Below, in pieces: positions 54,886 to 64,000 of a DNA stretch of 64,000 bases. The notes below the pieces were generated by a model that was not told the DNA's origin, did not search any database, and worked only from the letters and a program-made list of their open reading frames with translations. Origin of the DNA: Rosa chinensis (taxonomy: Eukaryota > Streptophyta > Magnoliopsida > Rosales > Rosaceae); contig NC_037090.1 in NCBI RefSeq assembly GCF_002994745.2, positions 9,855,501 through 9,919,500 of the forward strand. The letters run 5' to 3'. The position numbers and the translations under genes were made by a program. Each line of letters starts with the position of its first letter. The stretch's first letter is position 1.

Positions 54886-55996
54886 CGTGTTGTAATTAGT
54901 TCTTTTTCTTCTCCCAAAAAAAAAAAAAAAAAAACGAACTTCTGTACCAAAATTTCACACGTGAGAAATTTCCCTCCAAAAATTGCCAATCGTTCACACG
55001 TGCTAGATTTCCCTCTAAAAAACTCTAGGGTTGCCAATCCCATTTCATCTCCCTCCCTCCTGCTTCTTCAAAGCTCTCGAAATGCAGAGCCTTTCTCTGT
55101 AAATCGGCGATAACATCAAACCAGAGCACCGTCGGACTCTCTCTCTCTCTCTCTCTCTCTCTCCTTCTTTTCGAGGCAGAAGCATTTCCTTCTTGGTCGT
55201 TGAGTAGGGTTTTAGAGCTTCATTTTACTCATCGGCTTCTATTGGAGGTATTTCTCTTTCTACACTCTCACTGTACAGCTTCTATTTCAAGTTTCTGTGT
55301 ATAGATTTATTTCAATTCCATGTTTGGAATTGATTCGCACTAATAGGATTTCCATTTTGCGCTAGTATCTGGCCTGCTTTAGTGGAATTAGGGTTTCGAT
55401 TCTGTTGCGAGGGTTCGGTATGAGGCTTTTTAAGTTATGCTCATTGTTAGTTTCAAGCTCACTGTGGATGTTGTGCTAGATTGGGGCTTAATTTCTAGGG
55501 TTTTAACCTTTATTTTGGGGTTTATCGATTTGAGATGTATTGATGGGATTTGATTTGGTTCTTATACTAGGATTATAGATGTTAGCTTAATTACCAGGCA
55601 AATCTGTATGAGAAGAATGGGGAATGGTTTTTTCATTGTTTGTGAAATGATGCTTTGTGTTATTGCTCAAGTAGATTGAATATGATGACTAGTGAAGCTT
55701 TTAGGCTCTCAGAATTTTGTGATGATATAGCATTGTACCACAGAAATCGATACTTTTCTGTTAATTGGAATTGTCTAGTGTTTGCATTTTGTTTGGTGAG
55801 GTTTGAAATCACATTTGGCAGATAAGAGGAAAGCACATCATACACAATTTTTTACATTGAGGTACTATTTCTATTGGATGTCTTGTTAGCTTTTATTTTG
55901 GAGGTTCCTTATGTATGCAATAATTCATGTCTAGTTATCTAGTCTTATATATCCCTTTTGGTGATTTCCTTTGTGGCGTTGTGGAAAGAAACGGCC
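54886..55996 (+). other. Promoter, 5' leader and probable leader intron of importin gene
   Basis: A CT microsatellite (about 55138-55162) in a pyrimidine-rich segment typical of plant 5' UTRs. A possible donor GGAG/GTATTT lies at 55246-55247, and the following 700 bp is T-rich and intron-like. No coding frame belongs here. The exact leader-intron acceptor is not certain. Confidence 0.5.
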
Positions 55997-58789
55997 ATGG
56001 AGATCACTCAGTATCTATTGTCAGCTCAATCAGCCGATGCAAGAGTTCGTACTGAAGCAGAATCTAATCTGAGGAAATTTCAAGAGCAAAACCTACCTGC
56101 TTTCCTTCTGTTGTTGTCGGTTGAGCTAGCAAACAATGAAAAGCCAGTTGAGTCCCGAAGGTTGGCTGGTATTGTTCTTAAGAACTTACTAGATGTCAAA
56201 GATTCTGCTACAAAGAAACATCTTGCTCAGCAATGGATGGCTATTGATATTGCATTTAAATCCCAAATCAAGAGCTGGCTCTTACAGACACTTGGGTCAT
56301 CTGTGCCAGAGGCAAGGCGCACCTCTGCCCAAGTTCTTGCCAAAGTTGCTTCTATTGATGTTCCCCAGAAACAGTGGCCTGAGCTAATCGGACATTTGCT
56401 TAATAACATGATTCAGCGCGATAGCTCTGCTGATTTGAAACAGTCAACCTTGGAAACTCTTGGTTATGTATGCGAGGAAATATCCCATCCTGATCTTCAG
56501 CAAGATGAGGTAAACTCTGTTCTTACAGCTGTAATTCAAGGAATGAATCTTGCTGAGAACAGTTCTGAAGTCCGTCTTGCTGCAACAAGGGCATTATGTA
56601 ATGCCTTGGAGTTTGCTCAGACAAACTTTGAAAATGAGACGGAACGAACTTACATCATGAAGATGATCTGTGAGACTGCCTTGTCTAAGGAGGTAGAGGT
56701 TAGGCAGGCTGCTTTTGAGTGCCTTGCTTCAATTGCTTCTATGTACTATTCTGTGCTTGGGACTTACATGCAGGCTCTCTTTGAGCTTACATCAAATGCG
56801 GTAAAAGGGGATGTAGAACCTGTTGCCCTTCAAGCAATTGAGTTCTGGAGTTCCATTTGTGAAAAAGAAATAGAATTGCAAAAGTATAAGACAGCTGACA
56901 GGAACTGTTGGGACTCTCTACCGGACTTTGTGCCTCCTCATTCACGTTTTATAGAAAAATCTCGAATTTCTCTAATTCCAATATTGCTAGAGATTTTGCT
57001 GATGCAGGAAGAAAATGTAAGCCAGTATGACAACATTTGGAATATCTCAATGGCTGGTAAGAAATGCCTAGAACTTGTTGCCCAAACTGTTGGGTTTGTC
57101 ATTGTACCCCTTGTGATTCCATTTGTGGTGGCTAACAGAGTGAAACCAGATTGGCATTGTCGGGAGGCAGCAGTTTTTGCACTTGGTGCAATTATTGAAG
57201 GCTCAACCATTTATCAGGATCTTGGGGTCTTATTAAAATACTGTGAACTGGTCCGTGAACTTATAGATGACTTGCTTTTCTTAATGAATGATGAAAACAA
57301 CCAAGTCAAAGAAACTACTGCATGGACTCTCGGTCGTATATTTGAATTTTTGCATAGTCCTGTTGGTGGATTTTCTGTGATTACTTCTGATAATCTTCCA
57401 AGAGTGGTAGATATATTGGTGAAGAGCGTTAAGGATGCTCCAAATGTTGCAACTAAGGTGTGTCGGGCGATTTATACACTTGCTGAGGGCTATGAGGAAG
57501 CTGGAATGCACTCATCTTTTTTTATGCCATATATCCCTAGGATCATTGAAAGTCTTCTTTTTGCTGCTAGTCGTGCAGATTTGGATGATTTGAAATTGAC
57601 GTCTGCTGCATATGAATCATTAAACGAGGTAGTGAGGTGTTCCAGCAGTACTGAAGCACCACAGATTATAAGAGAACTACTCTCTGTGATTTTGGAGAGG
57701 TTGAGTCAGACTTTAGAGCGTCAGATAGTATCATCAGATGGCAAGGAAAAGCAAGCAGACTTGCAGGCTTCTCTCTGTGGCGTTCTCCAGGTTATAATCG
57801 AGAAAGTTAGCAGTGCAGATGATTTAGAAACCAGGTCCATTATGTTGACACAGGCAGACCAGATGATGTTTTTGTTTCTTAATGTCTTTTCTTGCCGAAG
57901 TTCTACAGTGCATGAGGAAGCCATGCTTGCTATTGGTGCCCTTGCTCATGCTACTGGGTCTGAGTTTGGCAAGTACCTTCCTGAATTATACAAGTACTTG
58001 AAGAGGGGGTTGCAAAATTTCAAGGACTATCAAGCCTGTTCTGTCACAGTTGGTGTGGTTGGCGACATTGTTCGTGCCTTGAAGTACAAGGTAGTACCAT
58101 ATTGTGATGGGATTATGCAAATTCTGTTGACGAATCTTTCTAGTGAAGCACTCGACCGGTCTGTCAAGCCTCCCATATTCTCTGTCATTGGCGACATAGC
58201 TCTCTCAATAGATGAAAACTTTCAGAAGTATGTTGACTCTGCAGTGCCAATGATGCAGAGAGCTGCGGAGCTGTGTGCTCAGATGGACTCCAATGATGAT
58301 GAGTTATTGGAGTACGGCAGTCAGCTCAAGTGTAGCATCTTTGAAGCTTATTCTGGTATACTTCGGGGCACCAAGAAGTCTAAGATCATGATGCCATATG
58401 CCCAGCTTCTCTACGAGTTTATAGGATTTGTTTTGAAGGAGAAAGACAGGTATCATGTTCCGATTGGATGGTGTGGCATGCATGTTGTTGATAATTTTTT
58501 TTTTCTTAATGTCAGTTTTGTTGTAAAATATGGTAGAGCAAGATGAGTACATCTAATTATAATAGGGTTGTGAAGGTGTGGCTAGTTGTGTAGATTAAAG
58601 GAGAACCACTATGGCTTCTTTACCATTAGGCAGCTAACTTTGTCCTTTATCATCTTCTATGTTCCTCATTTTGCAGGGATATCCTTCTAAGAAAAGCTTT
58701 AGCTGCTGTGATGGATGACCTTGCAGATTTACTTGGTACAAACTCAAAGACACTCTTTGGAGACCTTACTGCTCGTGTAACATATACTG
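55997..58789 (+). CDS. Importin subunit beta-1 (karyopherin beta), 3' end uncertain
   Basis: Importin beta-1 carries cargo bound to importin alpha through nuclear pores and releases it on Ran-GTP. I take ATG 55997 (MEITQYLLSAQS) because homologous N-termini begin here; the frame is open 13 codons further upstream but without ATG. Exon A is 55997-58449, about 817 codons of HEAT repeats including the importin N-terminal domain (about residues 20-95; KNLLDVKD) and well-kept motifs LAATRAL, AIEFWSSICE, TAWTLGRIFEF, HEEAMLAIGALA and SVKPPIFSVIGDIALS. Exon B is 58677-58789 (DILLRKALAAVMDDLADLLG). The family's terminal exon (about 40-50 residues) is not recognisable downstream, and the importin-alpha binding acidic loop region reads only weakly acidic (MQEENVSQYDN). 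It may be a divergent or truncated paralog. Confidence 0.87.
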
Positions 58790-59680
58790 GTGCGTGTCTT
58801 CAATCTGATTGTGATAACCTGAAGTAAACTGCACTTGTGCAGGAGACTAGGCTGAATTCCTTGCAAGTAAAATGATACTCTAGCTGGTACAGTAATCAGT
58901 GAGTTTTAACTTTTAAGGGTGTGAAGGAAGTTCAAAGTTGTGTAGATTATGTACGAACTTCTCTTTTGCAGTGTGGGCGCAAATTCTGTAATATCTTGAC
59001 TTGGAATTATTACCAGAAAAATCAGGGTTTGAAATTAAGAGGGTTTTTTTAACTTCCACAGGATACTAAGTTGATTATTCAAGTCTTTGTCTCATTCTCT
59101 GTAAAGGTTGTAAGTAGAGCAAAGGGAGATTCTCTCCCCTTACTTTTCTTACCATGCATATAAATAAGGAAATGTAAGTTACTGACAAACCATTTGTTAG
59201 GCATCCCCATTAAATTTTTGCTCAGTCTTGTAACAATTTTCAAATTAGTCCCACCTTAGCATTGGTGGAAAAATGTGGAATGGTTTAATGTTAGTGGGTT
59301 TGAACCAACTCTCTAAAGGAGAATGTTGAATTTGTAACCTCAGCTCCTCATCTTCTGCCCATTACAACCTCTCTAAAAGCCTGGCCTTCATCTCCTCATC
59401 CTGGTGCTTGTGTTCTGTGAACAAAACGTGGAAGATATTGATGACAGGATTGATGCGCAATCTCATTCAAGCGAGACTAACAACAAAGGAAATTGGACGA
59501 AGGAAGATGCTTGCACATCTTGTTATCAACAACAAAGGATCCATAACTTGAATGGGATTGTTACAACAGTGAACATGAGAGAACGGTTAGCAGTAATTAT
59601 TTCATATGTTGAAATTTATGTATCCAGATCAAATTAAATTCTACTTCTGATCAGTAACCTATCAAGTGCATGGGATGCAG
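58790..59680 (+). other. Importin 3' flank, no clear final exon
   Basis: I looked for the C-terminal importin exon and did not find it. An AG at about 58844 would add only one or two codons before a stop. A 77-codon frame at 59404-59637 is not recognisable. The right part may include decayed GILT sequence, because a GILT exon 4 remnant follows at 59681. Confidence 0.45.
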
Positions 59681-59968
59681 CTTATGCCACATAATGCTAA
59701 TGAAACAGGTCACCTTGTTCCCGCCTCGTCAGTAACCACGGACTAAAGTAAGCAACTACATACGAACACACGAACGCACAAGGAAACAGAGACTTTAATT
59801 AATGAACAGTTCATATCTTATTCCAGGGGCTTTAAGAACTTTGCAGGCTATGTGTGCAAGGCTTACCAAGGAAATCCAGCACCAAAGTCTTGCACAACTC
59901 CAACACTCAAGGTCAACTCAGCTGAATTAAACAGCAAACTCAACTGCTCTAGGATACCACAATGGTGA
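59681..59968 (+). pseudogene. GILT-like gene 5, 3' fragment
   Basis: 59681 to about 59751 matches GILT exon 4 (AATGCTAATGAAACAGGTCA; closest to GILT-4), but it has an internal deletion removing the VPWVVVNGQ region. 59827-59968 matches exon 5 (FAGYVCKAYQGNPAPKSC) and ends in TGA at 59966. The acceptor TTCCAG before exon 5 is present. No exon 1 or 2 with the redox site is seen upstream; the importin 3' region lies there instead. A decayed partial duplicate. Confidence 0.8.
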
Positions 59969-60278
59969 AGAACACCAAGGTCGACAGCTTAAAACTCTAG
60001 TCTGATTCTTCAATATGGTTCTGCATCACCATTTGCTGTTCTGCAGCAAGTCTTTATGAAACCCTATCAATCTAGCACGACTCGTTGGGTTCGTTCGTTC
60101 CCATAACATGGGAGGAAACTCAAGAGAGAAATCAATTATCAATTGTGTCCAACACTGGATTGGTGAATGTTGTACCCACATTTGCATGACCACTCGGACG
60201 TAGCTAATGTGCATAGTTATTGAATGATTTCTAGTTACAGTTTGCCGCTCAACAAGTAATTGGGCCGATTGCCAGAAA

Positions 60279-61370
60279 TGTTGGCCGATGAACAATTGGA
60301 CAATTCATCTGGTCCAAGACAAGTCACATAAAAACTAGGCCGATAGAGGGTTTCGAAAGTTAGGCCATTGGTTATCGGCCGGCCCGTAGTCATTGGTTTA
60401 TTGTCTAAAAGCCCATTGGGCCAATACTCTAATTGGTTTCCAATCCGAACTCAACTTAGAAAGATAATGGCCGATTGTCAGAGAGGCCGATAAGCGATAA
60501 AGATGAAATTTGATCAAGTAGTATTTCAATCGACTTAAAGTTCATGTCAGCCAATGAGGAGAGTTCAATCCAAGATAGCCTACTTCAAGATTAATTGCAG
60601 CCATTGATGACGTCCATCAAAGCCAATCCGGATAGAGTCCAACGTCAAGTCAGCCGACGATAAGTATTGAAGCCGAATCAAGATAGAGTCACTGAGCCAA
60701 GTGGAGGCCGAATTCCACTCAACTTCAAAGAGTCAAGAGATCAGTTCAAGTCACAAAGCAGTCGATATAAATAGAAGCATCGACAGAAGACAACACACAC
60801 AACTCCAGAAACTCAAGCCATCAAGCTTTTCTTGTTTTCGTCTTACCTTTTGCTTAGGTAGAATTTCCGCTTGTTCCTTAATTAGTTTGCTCTGCTAGTT
60901 ACAATTTCAGTTACTTTACTTTCCTTGTAGCCTAGTATCGATTTTGAACTGTTCTCTTTGTTTTCTTTCAAACAATAGTTGATAATTTTTAGCCATTCCA
61001 GATTTCAGTTTCGTTGTTATCATCTTTTATTTGCTCCTTATTATCTTTATGTTTTCCTTGTTTGATCGTGCTATTTACAGTTCGTAGTCGCATAGTAGCT
61101 ATTAATCTTATATTTACTCACACTCTCACGACCGTACCTAACTCACCCGACCTTCATCCACCAAATCCTTAATCTAGAGGCATCGAACCGCAGCCGAGAA
61201 TAAGTTCCTTCCTCGGCTAACAATTGCTTGATAAGTCAGATTTACATCCACTACACCTACAGTTGCACACTTGACCTTCTGGCTGGCACGCTCCGCATCT
61301 ATTCATTGAGAAGGACATTTATTCCTTGATCCCTCGGCTGTATAGGCCGAGGTGATTTTCAGAGGCAACA
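60279..61370 (+). repeat. 5' LTR of gypsy element
   Basis: Boundaries rest on the 5-bp inverted ends and the adjoining primer-binding region. It contains a TATAAATAG box at about 60766-60774, and GGCCGAT-like hexamers recur throughout. Confidence 0.7.
60766..60774 (+). promoter_or_regulatory. TATA box in gypsy LTR
   Basis: GATATAAATAG, with a normal distance to the LTR end for a U3/R promoter. Inference from motif and position. Confidence 0.5.
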
Positions 61371-61422
61371 TCTTTTGGCACGCCCAGTGGGACAAAGATT
61401 ACTATTTTCTTAGGAAGGTTGA

Positions 61423-63996
61423 ATGCAAGGGAAGGAGGTTAGTCAACAAAAACAAGACAACCCATACAGTGTAAACAGGGGAAAGAAGTGTCTTCGGTGT
61501 GGAGAGTCAGGACATAATTCAACTTTTTGTCCATCACGGCCGAAGCTCAATCTTACTCCAATCAGAATGTCACTTGAGTCAAGTGGGAATGGGACTTCAG
61601 ACTCTTCGTCGACAGAGCAATCAGCCGATGAACGTAGAGCTCAAGAAGCAGCAAAGACTGCAATAGCCAAACTAACCGCAAGACAGGAGGCTACATAAGC
61701 AGCAGCAGCCGACGCCGCTGCAAGGCAATAAGACATGAGACGAGCGGCCGCTGACGTAGCCTTGGCCAGGCAATCTACTGAAAGTTCGTCTAGAGGCTCA
61801 CCACTTAATGCTTTTTAGAGTGCCTCAAATAGTGCAACCACTCCCGGTGCCATCATCTATGCAGCACGAGATGGTAGAGTTAGAGATACGGTGGAAGCTG
61901 ATTATTTAGGACCGGCCGGAGTGTCAGCTGAGTATATGTACAAAGCATTGAATGAGATTTTTAAATTGCAGACGAATGAACTTGCTGCCCAAGGAGAAAT
62001 CAACAATAGAACGTTGGTAGATCAGTTAGCTACTGTTTTGGGAGAGAATACTAACCGATCAATCGGAGGATTGCAAATGTCTCTTGAGCAACTGAACCAA
62101 ACAATGGCGGTTATGGTGAATGGTCAGAACACTTTGCAAACCTTGCTGATACAAAATCAACAAGGCCAACTCAACCAAGCACTTCAACCTCCATGGCAGC
62201 AAGCTCATGCTTATGTTCCACAGCCACAGGCTCAGTTTCCTATTGGTGGACAACCATTTCAAGCTCAACCCCAATTTGGAATGGCCAATAATTATGTGCA
62301 ACAGCCGATAAATAACAACAACGGTTTAGGAGGACCAAACCCACCTAGGAATGGGTTGACAGTCGAAGAAATAAGGAGAATCTGTGAAGAAACTGTAGGG
62401 TCAGCTCCTAGAAGAATGGCCAGGCCGAGATACACCAAACCATATCCGGAAAGGGTTGAAAATAGAGACTATCCGAGGGGATTCAAATTTCCCGACTTTC
62501 CTTTATTCAGTGGAGATGATTACCAATCAACTATAGCACATATTTCCCGGTTCACAGCACGATGTACTGAGCATTCTAGAGATGACGAATTGAAGTTGAA
62601 GTAGTTTGAGAACTCACTAACCGGCCCTGCTCATGCTTGGTATGTCAACTTGGCTCCTAATTCTATTCAAAACTGGGCCGACATGGAAAGAGCTTTCCAT
62701 GAGCAATTCTACAGAGCCGAACCAGAAGTCACAATCGCTGATTTAGCAAAAATGTATCAAGAAGCACATGAGTCGGCCCAAGATTTCTTAGATAGATTTA
62801 AGGCCGCAAGAAATAAGTGCAAAGTCAATCTGGGAGAGCTAGAGTTTGTTCGAATAGCTCAGGAAGGTCTGAATTATGAATTGTGCAAGAAATATGAGGG
62901 AGTTGATATTAGAGACATCTTTGAATTAACCACTAGTGTGGCTAGATATGAGGCAATCATTAGAGAAGAGACTCAAGCTAGATCAGCCTCAAAGGGAACT
63001 TATTATAAGAATCCTACTATTCATGCTATGGAGGCCAATTTCGAAGGTTTGAAGGTTAAGGAAGAAGATTCGGCCGATATCAATGCTGTCGAATTGTTTA
63101 TAAACAAACCAGTGGTTTGTAAAGCCCTTGCAAAGCCAACAAACCCAATCAAGGATAAACCTCAGCCGATAACCTACCATACCAAAGATGGCACACCCTT
63201 AAGATTGACACCTACCCGCTCTTACACTTTTGATATCACAAAGGCTGACATAATTTTTGATCAACTTCTTGCTGAGAAAGTAATTAAATTGCCAAACGGC
63301 CATGTTATACCTAAGGCCGATGAAACTAGAAATAAGTCTTATTGTAAATTTCACAATTCATGGAAGCATTCTACTAACAATTGTGTGGTTTACCGTGATA
63401 CTTTGCAGGATCTCATCGAAAAAGGAAAGCTGAAGTTTCCGGAGACGAGCAAACTAGCTCAACTTGTCGATACCGACCCTTTTCCAGTCAACATGGTGTA
63501 CGTCAACTTCCCAAGAGGTCACAGGAGGAATTGGCCAAATATGAACTTGTCTGATCCTAGGGCCCGAAGGAGGTATATGTTTCGTGACCAGAGGAGGGAA
63601 CTAGTTTATGACAGTCAGGATGAGGATGCATACGATATGACAATGCCACCGGCTTTGAAGGCCTCATCGTCATCTACTTCAAAAGTACCGCCGGCCAGTG
63701 CTGTGATTCTGTGCAGCCGTTGCAACTGTGAGGTAACCCTTAATAATCTGCTGTAAATCAAGAACCAAGAGTTAGCTACTGATCGACAGGTAAAGCCTGG
63801 GTTAAAAGCCCCACTAATTGTGAAGAAAGTAAGAAGAAAGACTCAGGAGAGAAACATGCTGGCAATGAATTGGGGACTCCCACGACCAATATGGTCGAGG
63901 ATGAAGTACTTAAGCTCTTTGGTCCTCACAGTCCCAAGGGGTGTTATCAGGGACAACAAACTTCCCAAAGTGTATTTAAGAGGATAAAGGAATCTG
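61423..63996 (+). pseudogene. Ty3-gypsy gag with several in-frame stops
   Basis: From ATG 61423 a single reading frame carries gag to the window edge without any frameshift, but with stops at 61696 (TAA), 61729 (TAA), 61816 (TAG), 62602 (TAG) and 63754 (TAA). An N-terminal zinc knuckle CLRCGESGHNSTFC lies at about residues 24-37, before the capsid, which is unusual. A Gln/Asn-rich segment follows, then the retrotransposon gag domain (FPLFSGDD, AWYVNLAPNSIQNWADMERA, FRAEPEV-like region, YEGVDIRDIFEL). Further on comes YCKFHNSWKHSTNNC, a second Cys/His motif common in this gypsy group. Ala/Arg repeats occur at about 61640-61760. Because all stops are TAA or TAG in one uninterrupted frame, point mutation rather than indels silenced it. 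Confidence 0.82.
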
Positions 63997-64000
63997 AAAA

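Larger units (their letters stand above)
60279..64000 (+). mobile_element. Ty3-gypsy LTR retrotransposon, 5' part, cut by window end
   Basis: A 5' LTR of 1,092 bp (60279-61370) has the inverted ends TGTTG...CAACA. It is followed by TTTTGGCACGCCCAGTGGGA (about 61373-61392), a form of primer-site region common in plant gypsy elements. The gag frame begins at 61423. Protease/RT are beyond the window, so the lineage (Tat/Athila-like) is inferred from gag and the primer site only. The LTR is rich in GCCGAT/GCCGAC hexamers. No target duplication can be checked because the 3' end is outside. Confidence 0.82.

Noticed and set aside
59404..59637. 77-codon frame as GILT-5 exon 3 or last importin exon
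   Set aside because: Neither the GILT exon 3 pattern (FIYC..E..CF) nor importin C-terminal motifs are present.

Overview
This is nuclear DNA from a flowering plant, most likely a eudicot. The signs are GT-AG introns in phase 0, plant LTR retrotransposons primed by initiator-Met tRNA, hAT/MULE-type miniature elements, long TA microsatellites and plant gene families. A rosid or Rosaceae source is plausible but is a weak inference. The window is gene-poor and dominated by young, nested transposable elements. I see no tRNA or rRNA gene and no CRISPR array.

Two small tandem gene families are interleaved. The first is a GILT (gamma-interferon-inducible lysosomal thiol reductase-like) family with five members at about 5.8, 12.6, 23.8, 51.5 and 59.7 kb. 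They share a five-exon, all phase-0 structure, and each carries a different lesion: a nonsense codon, loss of the first active-site Cys, loss of both active-site Cys plus frame damage, a destroyed splice acceptor, or reduction to a fragment. The second is an intronless tryptophan synthase alpha (TSA/IGL) family with two intact genes (34151-35122 and 49259-50236), one internally deleted copy (42681-42875) and one 3' fragment split by a retrotransposon (27952-33771). Other host genes are a JmjC (JMJ25/KDM3-type) intronless pseudogene (14990-17641), a DUF295 pseudogene split by a hAT element (53345-54885, minus) and an importin beta-1 gene that appears to lack its last exon (55997-58789).

Mobile DNA, left to right: Ty1-copia A (908-5643, minus); a non-autonomous copia with most of pol deleted (7247-12168, plus); copia C (18658-23557, plus); copia D (28044-33606, minus), which lies inside a TSA fragment; copia E (about 36.3-41.4 kb), with an intron in gag and a single LTR; a LINE-like tail (ending 42091); a MULE-like element with very long inverted arms and an internal 128-bp tandem array (44647-48824), itself carrying two nested inverted-repeat elements; several hAT MITEs; and the 5' part of a Ty3-gypsy element (60279 to window end). 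Perfect target site duplications are readable for elements A-D, the MULE and three hAT-type elements. LTR pairs of A-D differ by only about 1-3 positions, so these insertions are recent.

How it fits together: duplications built the GILT and TSA families, and transposons then invaded the spacers, promoters and introns. Paralogous 5' flanks of two TSA copies (42.1-42.7 kb and 44.5/48.8-49.3 kb) even provide the empty site for the MULE insertion. The clearly functional-looking host genes are the two full-length TSA genes. GILT-2 has an intact frame but a defective redox motif, and the importin gene has an uncertain 3' end.
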